DNA from: Natranaeroarchaeum sulfidigenes
GTDB lineage: Archaea > Halobacteriota > Halobacteria > Halobacteriales > Natronoarchaeaceae
DNA: 64,000 bases
Assembly (NCBI RefSeq): GCF_017094485.1
Contig: NZ_CP064786.1
Coordinates: forward strand, 2,794,788 to 2,858,787
Direction: 5' to 3'
This document shows, piece by piece, positions 16,501-23,325 of this stretch (within the stretch, counting starts at the first letter, position 1; each line of letters begins with the position of its first letter). Below the pieces are notes generated by a model, which ran no database searches, was not told the DNA's origin, and saw only the letters and a list, made by a program, of their open reading frames with translations. Made by a program: the position numbers and the translations under genes.

Positions 16501-16721
16501 TCGGCCTCGAACACTGCCTCGGCCAGCGCGACGTTCTGGCCGACGCGCTCGAAAAGCTCTTCGGGCGACTCGACGAGTTCGCCATCGGCGTCTTTGCGCA
16601 GGTAACGTGCAGGCAGGATATTGTTGTAGGCGTTCCCGGTGAGGCGATCTTCAAGGGAGTCGCCGACTGTCCGCTTGATCGGCAAGGAGAGGTCGTCCGC
16701 TGAGAGCTCCGCGTCGCTCAT
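13566..16721 (-). CDS. nrdJ: Adenosylcobalamin-dependent (class II) ribonucleoside-diphosphate reductase
   Basis: 1051 residues. Reduces ribonucleotides to deoxyribonucleotides using adenosylcobalamin to make the thiyl radical. Seen: the active-site NPCGEQPLEEYEACNLG segment with the radical Cys and Glu, an earlier Cys in QLSACFVDSPGDD, GGGMGYAFWKLRP, the barrel strand QLYIQLGIAYG, and the C-terminal PTGTTSMIGNTTGGCEP loop. The end carries a CxxC...CxxC zinc-ribbon-like tail (PECGSLSLYYSEGCKTCESC) that may relay electrons to the active site. No intein interrupts the gene, although RNR genes are frequent intein hosts. No NrdB partner is near, as expected for class II. Confidence 0.95.
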   Translation of the reverse strand: MSDAELSADDLSLPIKRTVGDSLEDRLTGNAYNNILPARYLRKDADGELVESPEELFERVGQNVALAEAVFEAEKQGTEITVTPDQLKPDHPRRDELAAEVFGKGTTAEDDAETTLSVYNVNKFAYETIVPELPADVREHVEGVADEFVEMMEYLDFMPNSPTLMNAGDELQQLSACFVDSPGDDIDDIHQTAKEAAQVFQSGGGMGYAFWKLRPYGDPVGSTGGIASGPITFMRTYDQMCETIAQGGARRGAQMGVMRVSHPDVIQFIHSKNKDVSLAETLRLNDPDDFTHNSFADALEEARELIDDEGKVPKHLRNAVEGHLSNFNISVGITDDFMDALQSGEEFTFTNPRTEEPHIATPETKELYEMFDLGEHVEVGEVLSIPAEALWERIIQGAHENGEPGVIYLERVNKRHSFDVEEHPDHRILATNPCGEQPLEEYEACNLGHINLSTLADEDAPDWRVWSEQHADEYESQEAAIDAFLEEAIDFEELDHRVEYGTRFLENVVTMSDFPVEKIEQKVRDMRKIGLGIMGLAQLYIQLGIAYGSEESNEVASQLMTHINHGSKAASRDLAEDRGPFADWEDSKYANPTEYREWFERQTGEDADDWEDGYPMRNHNTTTIAPTGTTSMIGNTTGGCEPIYNVAFYKNVSGDVQGDEMLVEFDDYFLRTLEDNDIDVEAVKEEAQEQMAANEFDGVDGLTTVPDAIGELFVTTGDLSAKQHAAIQCACQKGVDSAISKTVNAPNDSTVDDAKEVFEWVYEHGGKGVTYYRDGTRSKQVLTTRAQNTEFADEQEAAAALVEQIEEVFGGLSGFLENEDVQAALDQQVEELLSVADGEDLDAEYASKRARPDVLHGVTQRIDTGYGKLYVNINEDPEAERPFELFANIGNSGGFTASFTEALAKTISTALRSGVDPEEIADELQGIRSPKVAWDKGEQIQSIPDAIGTAMRRYLDGEIEKAYPQQQSLTELEDEAAGHETDGGVASQTDIDVGTPDSTAESPADTDTEQSDASQDLIDAGESPECPECGSLSLYYSEGCKTCESCGWSEC

Positions 16722-17115
16722 GCGGCGCTCACCACGGTCGAATAACGATACTGTCCGGCAATTTTGTAGTTTGTGTGCGTCATAGTTCGGGGTAATCGGT
16801 GACGGACCATTTGTACTGATTCCATCCTCATAAAACGACTGAATCGGGTTGTGTTTGCACTAAAACAACTCAGTTTTCATAGATGCATCTGTTTTGTGTC
16901 AACGTGCGAACTGTTCCCCTCATAGTCGCTGGCCCGAGTTCGTACGTACACTAACGGTCGGGCGTATTAATACTAGGTCATTCGCGGAGTGAAAGTGATT
17001 CTGTCGTCACCGATCCCGGAGTCGTCTGTTGATTTCACTTTCGACGATTGGTTGACATGGTGCGTGCCAGTTGCCTCCCACAAAGGTTATCATGCGGGCC
17101 TGATAGGTAACCTGC
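16722..17115. other. Divergent control region between nrdJ and a small membrane gene
   Basis: 394 bases with no gene seen. Inverted repeat GAAAGTGA (16991-16998) / TCACTTTC (17035-17042) is present. The 11-mer CGTACACTAAC at 16945-16955 also occurs in the trp promoter (21250-21260). I could not recognise a cobalamin riboswitch despite the B12-dependent enzyme. Confidence 0.5.
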
Positions 17116-17322
17116 ATGTTCAGTGCGATCTCCCCTGCCGCGGCACCACTAATCGTCGACGCAATGCCCTCGGACCCGCTCGCACAGGCGCTGGTGGGCA
17201 TCGTGCTCCTCGCACTCGTCACGATCGTCGGCCGGTTCCTGCTCAGCCTCGCCTGGAAACTGCTCATGTTCGCCGCAGTCGGCGTCGCCATCCTCTACGG
17301 ACTGACGCTCGTCGGCATCTAG
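17116..17322 (+). CDS. Small hydrophobic membrane protein, unknown
   Basis: 68 residues, largely hydrophobic, with probably two membrane segments (about 22-45 and 48-66). No named family recognised. The ATG at 17116 is preceded by an imperfect inverted repeat (AGGTTATC ... GATAGGTAACCT, about 17081-17111). The stop overlaps that of the convergent trpG by 4 bases. A second ATG at 17164 would leave only one helix plus, so the longer form is preferred. Nothing links it to tryptophan synthesis beyond position. Confidence 0.55.
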   Translation: MFSAISPAAAPLIVDAMPSDPLAQALVGIVLLALVTIVGRFLLSLAWKLLMFAAVGVAILYGLTLVGI

Positions 17323-17942
17323 AGGCCGTCGAGGAAGTTCTCGATCAGATCGTGGCCGACCCCGGTCAGGACGCTTTCGGGATGGAACTGGACGCATTCG
17401 ATCGGGTACTCGCGGTGTCTGATTCCCATCACTAGCTCTTCGCCAGCGTGCTCTGCGCTTGCCGTCACCTCGAAACAGTCCGGCACCGCTGTCGCAACCA
17501 GCGAGTGGTACCGACCGCCACGAAAGCCCTGATCGAGCCCGTCGAAGACGCCCGAGCCGTCGTGCTCGATCGACGATGCCTTGCCGTGGATCGGTGAGGG
17601 CGCACGGCCGACCGTCCCGCCGTACTCGTAGACCGCTGCTTCGAGGCCGAGACAGACGCCAAGCGTCGGTACCTCGGGACTGACTTCCCGGAGCACGTCC
17701 ATCGTGACGCCGACATCCCTGTCGTGTTTCGGGTGCCCCGGCCCGGGACTGATGATGATCGCATCGGGCTCTACGGCCCGAACGTCTTCGAGGGACGCCG
17801 TGTTCCGCAGGACGGCGGTCTCGGCGTACTCGCTGACGTACTCGACCAGGTTGTAGGTAAACGAGTCGAAGTTATCGATGAAGAGAACCGTCGGTCGATC
17901 CTCGTCGTCGGTCGCCGCGGCCGACTCCGCCGTTCCGCTCAT
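17319..17942 (-). CDS. trpG: Anthranilate synthase component II (glutamine amidotransferase)
   Basis: 207 residues from the ATG at 17942, which overlaps the trpE stop codon (ATGA). Supplies ammonia from glutamine to TrpE. Class I amidotransferase marks: DNFDSFTYNLVEY at the N-terminus, the oxyanion strand SPGPGHP, catalytic Cys97 in GVCLGLEAA, and the His-Glu pair in VQFHPESVLTG. The nucleophile elbow reads GVCLGLEA where bacterial enzymes usually have GVCLGHQA, so residues that help hold glutamine differ; I believe this is the usual halophile form. Last gene of trpDFEG. Confidence 0.93.
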   Translation of the reverse strand: MSGTAESAAATDDEDRPTVLFIDNFDSFTYNLVEYVSEYAETAVLRNTASLEDVRAVEPDAIIISPGPGHPKHDRDVGVTMDVLREVSPEVPTLGVCLGLEAAVYEYGGTVGRAPSPIHGKASSIEHDGSGVFDGLDQGFRGGRYHSLVATAVPDCFEVTASAEHAGEELVMGIRHREYPIECVQFHPESVLTGVGHDLIENFLDGL

Positions 17943-19549
17943 CGGCTCACCTCCGAAGCCGGGGTGGGTGCCTCGATCTTCTCGATTGCCGCCAGAACGC
18001 CCCCCATCTTCTTCTCGGTTTCCTCGTACTCCGCCTCGGGCTGACTGTCGGCGACCAGCCCCGCTCCGGCCTGCACGGTTATCCGGTCTTCCTCGCCGTG
18101 TTCGATCGTCGCTGTCCGGATGACGATCGCCATGTCGGCGTCGCCGGTCCACGAGAAGTAGCCGACACCGCCGCCGTAGATCCCCCTCGGTTCGCGTTCG
18201 AGATCGTCGATGATCTCCATCGCGCGGATCTTCGGCGCGCCCGAGAGCGTTCCGGCAGGGAACGAGGCACGAGTGGCGTCGAAGGCATCCGAGTCGTCCG
18301 CAAGCGTCCCCGTGACCGTACTCTCGATGTGCTGGACGTGTGAGTATTTGAGGACGTTCATGAACTCGTCAACCCGAACCGAGCCGGGTTCACTCACCCG
18401 CCGAACGTCGTTGCGCGCGAGGTCGACCAGCATCGTGTGTTCGGCCCGCTCTTTGTCGTCTGCGAGCATTTCGCCCGCCAGTCGGCGGTCCTCGACCGGG
18501 CTCTCGCCACGGTCGCAGGTCCCTGCGATCGGGTTCGACGTCACGGTTTCGCCCTCGACCGAAACGAGCGTCTCGGGGCTCGCACCAACGATGGTCAGAT
18601 CGTCGTAGCCGAGCAGGTACATGTACGGCGAGGGGTTGATCTCGCGCAGGGCGCGGTAGAACCCGAGCGGATCGACGTCACCGTAGAGCTCGCGTTTTCG
18701 AGAGACGACGGCCTGATAGACGTCACCATCGAGGACGTGTTCTTTCGCCGCGCGTACCGCGTCCTCGTACTCCTCTTGCGGCCCGGCGACCTCACGGTCA
18801 CGGACGAACGGTCCACAGGCCGGGGCTGTCGCGTCGGCGAGCAGTGCTTCGACGCGCTCGGCTTCCGCCACGAGGTCGTCGTAGATCGCGTCGGGATCAT
18901 CGTCCGCCCGCACGACTGGCGTGAAGACGAGCGAGAGCGTCCCCGCGACCTCGTCGAAGACGAGGGTCTTCGTGTTCAGGACGAACTGTGCGTCCGGAAA
19001 GCGCGAGTCGGGGCGCTCAACTCCCACGTCGTCGAGCCAGAGATCGTAGACCGCGTCGTACGCGAGGAAGCCGACCAGTCCACCATCGAGCTGTCGACGG
19101 TCACCGTTCTCGAATCCAGTGAGGGCGGCGTCGGGTAACGCAGAGCGGAGCGTGTCAGTCGTATCCTCGCCTACAGGATCGATCAGGTCTGCATAGCGCT
19201 CGTCGCCGAGCACCTCGACGGTGGTCTCTTTGGGGTCGACGGTGACGACAGCCGCCGGGTCGTAACCCACGAAGGAGTAACGTGCATGCCGGTCCGCGGT
19301 CGCAGACGCCGGGCGGAACGCGCCGTCAGGATCGCTGGAAGCCGTCTTCTGGGCGCTCTCCAGCAAGAACGCGTAGTCGGCGGCGGGTACATCAGTCGTC
19401 CGACCCGTCAGCGCAGCATACGCCGCCAGGGGTGAGACATCGACGTCAAGATCAATCGCCGTGCGGACGACGACCGCGTCCGTTTCATCGCCAGCGGCGT
19501 CGGCGACGTGCTGGCTGAACGCTTCTCGGGAGGGTGTAAGCTGGGTCAT
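17939..19549 (-). CDS. trpE: Anthranilate synthase component I
   Basis: 536 residues. Converts chorismate plus ammonia to anthranilate and pyruvate. The chorismate-binding domain carries NPSPYMYLLGYDDLTIVGASPE, NPIAGTCDRG, LVDLARNDVRRV, FPAGTLSGAPKIRAMEII and GIYGGGVGYFSWTGDADMAIVIRT, all typical of TrpE/PabB; the short N-terminal domain and the TrpF/TrpD neighbours favour TrpE. Tryptophan feedback control would act through the N-terminal LLES-like segment (FLLESAQ at ~82). The start overlaps the trpF stop by 4 bases and the end overlaps trpG, so translation is coupled. Confidence 0.94.
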   Translation of the reverse strand: MTQLTPSREAFSQHVADAAGDETDAVVVRTAIDLDVDVSPLAAYAALTGRTTDVPAADYAFLLESAQKTASSDPDGAFRPASATADRHARYSFVGYDPAAVVTVDPKETTVEVLGDERYADLIDPVGEDTTDTLRSALPDAALTGFENGDRRQLDGGLVGFLAYDAVYDLWLDDVGVERPDSRFPDAQFVLNTKTLVFDEVAGTLSLVFTPVVRADDDPDAIYDDLVAEAERVEALLADATAPACGPFVRDREVAGPQEEYEDAVRAAKEHVLDGDVYQAVVSRKRELYGDVDPLGFYRALREINPSPYMYLLGYDDLTIVGASPETLVSVEGETVTSNPIAGTCDRGESPVEDRRLAGEMLADDKERAEHTMLVDLARNDVRRVSEPGSVRVDEFMNVLKYSHVQHIESTVTGTLADDSDAFDATRASFPAGTLSGAPKIRAMEIIDDLEREPRGIYGGGVGYFSWTGDADMAIVIRTATIEHGEEDRITVQAGAGLVADSQPEAEYEETEKKMGGVLAAIEKIEAPTPASEVSR

Positions 19550-20211
19550 GCTATCGTTGCCTCGCTGGTCGTGTTCGCATTGGCGACAAAACGCACCACG
19601 GCATCTGTATCTTTCCGTGAACCATCCGCCTCGGCGGGTTCGCGCTCGACGCCACTCGCTACGTCAACGCCATAGGGGGCGACGGTTTTGACAGCAGCGG
19701 CGACGTTCTCGGGGGTGAGCCCACCGGCCAGAATCACCGGCGCGTCGAGGTCGGCGGTGACCGCGGCGGTACGCTCCCAGTCGTGGGTTTCACCGGTTCC
19801 GCCCCCGCCCTCACCGTCGGCGGAGTCGACGAGCAGCGCATCGACCGAATCGACGTATTCTGCACAGCGCCCGGGCTCGTCAGCGTCGACCGCCTTGATC
19901 GTGGTCGCCGGGACCTGTTCAGTTACTGCCGCGGCCTCCGCGGGCGACAGGTCGCCGTGGAGCTGGACGGTGTCCGGCTGGACGCGCTCGGCGAGTTCCA
20001 CCGCCTGCTCCGCGCTCTCGGGCATCGTCACGAGCACCGTCGAGGCAAAGGGCGGGACGGAAGCGATGAGTTCGGCGGCGCGGTCGACGGTCAGCTCCCG
20101 GGGGGTGTCGACCGGCACGTCGACGATGAAGCCGAGCGCATCAGCGCCGGCGTCGACGACCGTTTCGACGTCTCGCTCGCTCGTCAGCCCGCAGATCTTG
20201 ACCCGCGTCAT
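19546..20211 (-). CDS. trpF: Phosphoribosylanthranilate isomerase
   Basis: 221 residues. Isomerises phosphoribosylanthranilate to the deoxyribulose form (third step of the pathway). TIM-barrel marks: catalytic Cys in VKICGLTSERDV, Asp in LLVDSADGEGGGGTG, and phosphate-binding VILAGGLTPENVA and GVDVASGVERE. It overlaps trpD upstream and trpE downstream by 4 bases each. The C-terminal end (VRFVANANTTSEATIA) slightly exceeds the bacterial enzyme. Confidence 0.94.
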   Translation of the reverse strand: MTRVKICGLTSERDVETVVDAGADALGFIVDVPVDTPRELTVDRAAELIASVPPFASTVLVTMPESAEQAVELAERVQPDTVQLHGDLSPAEAAAVTEQVPATTIKAVDADEPGRCAEYVDSVDALLVDSADGEGGGGTGETHDWERTAAVTADLDAPVILAGGLTPENVAAAVKTVAPYGVDVASGVEREPAEADGSRKDTDAVVRFVANANTTSEATIA

Positions 20212-21206
20212 ACGCCCGTCCGTAGCTGTTCGAGTTTGTCGGCGGCCGCACCGGAGGTGATCGCCTCGCGAGCGGCATCGACACCGGCTTCGAGCGAATC
20301 GGCCTCGCCTGCGATGTAGATCGCTGCGCCCGCGTTCGCGAGGATGATATCGCGTTTCGCTCCATCGACATCGCCCTCGACTATCCCGCGCATGTCGGTG
20401 GCGTTCTCGCTCGGCGTGCCGCCCGAGACGGCCTCGATCGGATGGACGTCCAGTCCGAGATCGGCGGGCGTCAGCGTGTACTCCGTGATCTCGTCGCCGG
20501 AAACCTCCGCGACGGTCGTCTCGTCGTGAACCGTGATCTCGTCCATCCCCGCGCCATGGACGACGAGCGCGCGCTCGACATCCATCTGCGCGAGCGCCCG
20601 GGCGAGTACCGGTACGAGGTCGGGATCGTAGACCCCGACGATCTGTGCGTCCGCTCCGGCCGGATTCGTCAGCGGCCCGAGCACGTTGAAGACCGTTCGC
20701 ATCCCGAGTTCCTTGCGCGGACCGATCACGGCCTTCATCGCCGGGTGGAACACCGGCGCGAGCATGAAGCCGATCCCGTCGGTCTCGATGGCCCCCTCGA
20801 CCGCCGAGGGCTCGGCCTCGACGTCGACGCCGACCTCCTCTAACACGTCCGCACTGCCCGAGTTCGAGGAGACCGAGTAATTGCCGTGCTTGGCGACGGG
20901 AACGCCCGCCCCGCTGGCGACGATTGCGCTCGTCGTCGAGACGTTGATCGTGTCGTAGTCGTCGCCGCCCGTGCCGCAGGTGTCGACCAGCGGCGTCCGG
21001 TCAGGCGTGATCGTCCGCGCGGCGTCGCGCATCCCCTCAGCGAAGCCCGCGATCTCGGTCTCGGTCTCGCCTTTCGCCCGGAGCGCGGTCAGCAGCGCCC
21101 CGATCTGTGCCTCTGTGGCATCCTCGAACACGGCGCTTGCGGCCTGCCGTGCCTCTGCCTGTGTCAGGTCCTCGCCCTCGGTCACGCGTTCGATATAATC
21201 TTGCAT
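20208..21206 (-). CDS. trpD: Anthranilate phosphoribosyltransferase
   Basis: 332 residues. Transfers phosphoribose from PRPP to anthranilate. Signature segments: DTCGTGGDDYDTINVSTTSA, KHGNYSVSSNSGSADVLEEVGVD, and the Mg/PRPP-binding region around VVHGAGMDEIT. It is the first gene of a leftward trpDFEG operon in which all junctions overlap by ATGA. The remaining genes trpCBA are not in this window, in line with the split trp operons of other haloarchaea. A palindromic operator candidate lies 34-49 bp upstream of its ATG. Confidence 0.94.
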   Translation of the reverse strand: MQDYIERVTEGEDLTQAEARQAASAVFEDATEAQIGALLTALRAKGETETEIAGFAEGMRDAARTITPDRTPLVDTCGTGGDDYDTINVSTTSAIVASGAGVPVAKHGNYSVSSNSGSADVLEEVGVDVEAEPSAVEGAIETDGIGFMLAPVFHPAMKAVIGPRKELGMRTVFNVLGPLTNPAGADAQIVGVYDPDLVPVLARALAQMDVERALVVHGAGMDEITVHDETTVAEVSGDEITEYTLTPADLGLDVHPIEAVSGGTPSENATDMRGIVEGDVDGAKRDIILANAGAAIYIAGEADSLEAGVDAAREAITSGAAADKLEQLRTGV

Positions 21207-21239
21207 TAGAGACCACCAATGAACTGTTTAGTCTTACAA

Positions 21240-21255
21240 TGTACAAATTCGTACA
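21240..21255 (-). promoter_or_regulatory. Candidate operator in the trpDFEG promoter
   Basis: TGTAC and GTACA half-sites are separated by six bases, forming a 16-bp dyad. On the minus strand a TATA-like CTTAAGTTA (about 21257-21265) lies immediately upstream, so the dyad falls between TATA box and the expected transcription start, an ideal place for a repressor. Promoter and operator are inferred from position and symmetry only. Confidence 0.55.
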
Positions 21256-21372
21256 CTAACTTAAGCGTGTCGCACGGCTTGCGTGTGGGGAACCCGCAAC
21301 CGGCGGCCGAATCCGAAACCTTCAATTGTATCCCCGGGATATCTGTGAGTGCAGAGCAAAGCGCACCAGACC

Positions 21373-21447
21373 GGGTTTGTGGTCTAGTCTGGTTATGACA
21401 CCTCCTTGACATGGAGGAGGCCGGCAGTTCAAATCTGCCCAAACCCA
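21373..21447 (+). tRNA. tRNA-Val (anticodon GAC)
   Basis: Acceptor stem GGGTTTG pairs with CAAACCC, followed by discriminator A. The anticodon stem CCTCC/GGAGG encloses TTGACAT, giving anticodon GAC for Val codons GUC/GUU. The T-arm is GGCAG-TTCAAAT-CTGCC with a 5-base variable loop. 75 bases, no intron, no encoded CCA. The T-arm and acceptor 3' strand are copied, with one inserted base, at 21554-21577. Confidence 0.95.
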
Positions 21448-21459
21448 CTTCAATTCTCG

Positions 21460-21481
21460 CGCCGCTCACTTGCGAGCGGCG
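21460..21481. repeat. Hairpin directly after tRNA-Val
   Basis: CGCCGCTC (21460-21467) and GAGCGGCG (21474-21481) form a perfect 8-bp GC stem with a 6-base loop, 13 bases past the tRNA end. Its place matches that of the hairpin at 3290-3318 after tRNA-Ser. It may terminate the tRNA transcript. Confidence 0.65.
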
Positions 21482-21499
21482 TGTGTTTGAGTAACGTGC

Positions 21500-21577
21500 G
21501 GGCAGTTTGAACGAGACGAGTCGCGCGCAGCGTAGCGAGCACGTCTCGCCGTAGTTCACAATCTGCCCAAACCCACT
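21500..21577 (+). repeat. tRNA-Val 3'-end palindromic module V1
   Basis: GGGCAGTTTGAAC (21500-21512) is an inverted, slightly decayed copy of the tRNA-Val T-arm. The direct copy at 21554-21577 runs through the acceptor strand, discriminator and three further bases, with one inserted C. Inner arms GAGACG (21513-21518) / CGTCTC (21542-21547) enclose a core containing, on the minus strand, AGACGTGCTC and TGCGCGCG at nearly the same spacing as module S2 at tRNA-Ser, and in the same orientation relative to the tRNA. Confidence 0.78.
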
Positions 21578-21713
21578 GTTCCGAACGCTACACGACGAGC
21601 GAAGCGAGTCAAAACACCACGGCCACAGCCCCGTGGAGCAGATGGAGCGCTCGTGGGACTTGACGTCACATCTCAACAGTTCCAGCGACCGGCATCCTGC
21701 TCGATTGGTATGT

Positions 21714-21731
21714 AATATTGTGAACAATATT
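21714..21731. repeat. 18-bp AT-rich palindrome
   Basis: AATATTGT and ACAATATT face each other around GA. It lies in an AT-rich patch about 95 bases beyond the end of the AI-2E-type gene. It has the form of a regulator-binding site, but no promoter or gene is next to it. Confidence 0.45.
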
Positions 21732-21823
21732 GCAATATAACATAGTATACACTCACTCATCGTCACCTGCTGCAACGAGAGCAGTTGAAACGGCCCCCTT
21801 CGACACTACCCGATACGACTGCG

Positions 21824-22939
21824 CTACTGGTACTCCTGTAGCGTCGCCTGCCGCATTCCCTCTGTCTCCCCGCTTAGCACGAACGGAACGAGCACCGAGA
21901 TCCCATTGATCACGAGAATCAGCAAGATCGGCGCGAGAAAGAGCCCATAGAAGCCGAAGACGACCGGCCCGACGACGTAGGCGACGAGCAACATCCCGGT
22001 GTGGGTCGCGTCGCCGCTGATGTGTGCACGAATAAAGAAATCGGGTATGAAGTCGACGACGACGGCACTGGCGACCAGCAGGCCTGCGACCGGGACGAGC
22101 AAGGAGAGATCGCCGGTCGACCACGCGGTCGCAGCGAGCAGACCGACCACGGGGATGTAGACGAGTTTGATCCCGACAACAGGGATCAGGCTCCCGATCC
22201 CGGCCAGTGCAGCGATGAGGCCCGGATAGGGGACAGCCACCGCCGCGGGCGCGAGCAGGTTGTACGTGTAGAACGTGATGACACCGGCGATCGCGGTGAC
22301 GAACACGTTCACGATGTTGCCAAAGAGGGTCATCGAGAGCTCGGGGTCGACGGCGCGGACGTACCGCCGGGCAACACCGGACTCGTCGTAGGTCGCCAGC
22401 AGCCACTCGACGAGCCGCGGGCCGTCAACGAGCATGTAGTACGTCAGTACGACGAGCACGAGGAACTGGACGAGCGCGCCGCTGACGAGCCCGACGACCT
22501 CTAGCAGGTTCGCCAGAAGAACGCCTGCCGAGTCGGGGGTAACGGCGTCAGTCACCAGCGACTGGAGTTCGGCGAGATCCAGCTCTGCGAGATCAGTGCC
22601 TTCGAGCAACTGGTCGACGTAGGTTGCCTCGACATCATATACGTCGAGTAGCTCCTGAATCTCGATCGCCACCACGGCGAGCGTGTAGCCGAGGAGGAGC
22701 ACGAACGGGATCCCAAAGAGAACGATCGAGAGACCCGCCCGGATCCGTCTCGGGAGGCCAAAGCGCACGAGCGAGCGGTGGATCGGCCGCACGGCGTAAT
22801 AGAGGAAGACGGCGAAGACGAGCACCGCGAGAAACGAGTAGGCGATATAGGCGACCAGAGCGAACAGGACGGCGAGGAACGCGCCGACGAGCAATCGCCG
22901 ACCGACCGCGTGATCGTATTCCATCCGTTCGATCTTCAC
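21824..22939 (-). CDS. AI-2E family (PerM-type) transporter
   Basis: 371 residues. Membrane helices at ~13-75, a soluble central stretch (~85-150) and a C-terminal bundle from ~150 match the AI-2E/PerM family, with VLTYYMLVDGP, the conserved FGN-IVNVFVTAIAGV segment, and the PYPGLIAALAGIGSLIPVVG region. Members were named for autoinducer-2 export but others act as Na+/H+ antiporters; the substrate here is unknown. A second in-frame Met at residue 6 is possible. It is the last of three leftward genes after the penicillin-acylase-like gene, 47 bases from the middle gene. Confidence 0.85.
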   Translation of the reverse strand: MKIERMEYDHAVGRRLLVGAFLAVLFALVAYIAYSFLAVLVFAVFLYYAVRPIHRSLVRFGLPRRIRAGLSIVLFGIPFVLLLGYTLAVVAIEIQELLDVYDVEATYVDQLLEGTDLAELDLAELQSLVTDAVTPDSAGVLLANLLEVVGLVSGALVQFLVLVVLTYYMLVDGPRLVEWLLATYDESGVARRYVRAVDPELSMTLFGNIVNVFVTAIAGVITFYTYNLLAPAAVAVPYPGLIAALAGIGSLIPVVGIKLVYIPVVGLLAATAWSTGDLSLLVPVAGLLVASAVVVDFIPDFFIRAHISGDATHTGMLLVAYVVGPVVFGFYGLFLAPILLILVINGISVLVPFVLSGETEGMRQATLQEYQ

Positions 22940-22986
22940 TGGGGGTACACTTCAGTCCCTCGCCGGAGCCGACCGCGCGTCCGCTC

Positions 22987-23325
22987 TCAGACGACACCCC
23001 GTGTTAGCGAGCCGAGCACCGGCAGGCCGAGCGCGCTACCGATGGTCACGTAGACGACCGGCGTCATCGCAGGTACCCGAGCAGCGGCGTCGCCGAGCGA
23101 GAGCGCGAAGACGACCAGCACCAGCAGGCCGAAGCCGACGCCGTAGACGACTCCGCGGCGGAACGACGGCGCGACCAGCGCAACCAGGGCACCGGCGGCG
23201 ACCAGACCGAGCCAGTGGACCCACGCGAGCGCAAAACCGACGAGCGCTGCAATGAGGATCGCGAGGACGTGGAATCGAGGCTCCGTCCGGACCCGGTAGA
23301 GGCCGTCTGCTGGTTCCAGGCTCAC
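22987..23325 (-). CDS. Small integral membrane protein, unknown
   Basis: 112 residues with about four short hydrophobic segments after a hydrophilic 18-residue N-terminus. Not a family I can name. Its ATG overlaps the stop codon of the penicillin-acylase-like gene by 4 bases, so translation is probably coupled. The pairing with a secreted Ntn hydrolase and an AI-2E-type transporter suggests an envelope role, which is only an inference from position. Confidence 0.62.
   Translation of the reverse strand: MSLEPADGLYRVRTEPRFHVLAILIAALVGFALAWVHWLGLVAAGALVALVAPSFRRGVVYGVGFGLLVLVVFALSLGDAAARVPAMTPVVYVTIGSALGLPVLGSLTRGVV

Larger units (their letters stand above)
21448..21823. other. Gene-free stretch after tRNA-Val
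   Basis: 376 bases without a credible gene. It holds the hairpin and T-arm module described separately, a GAGCGAAGCGAG motif (21592-21606), a CCACGG/CCGTGG stem near 21620, and from about 21705 an AT-rich patch with an 18-bp palindrome. Confidence 0.5.

Noticed and set aside
14154-16703. 849-residue open frame opposite nrdJ
   Set aside because: Antisense shadow of a GC-rich gene; no recognisable domain, while the nrdJ frame has full catalytic motifs.
13566-16721. Intein in nrdJ
   Set aside because: The catalytic segments are continuous and the length fits the uninterrupted enzyme.
16722-17115. Cobalamin riboswitch upstream of the B12-dependent reductase
   Set aside because: I could not find the conserved B12-box or a suitable multi-stem fold; only simple repeats are visible.
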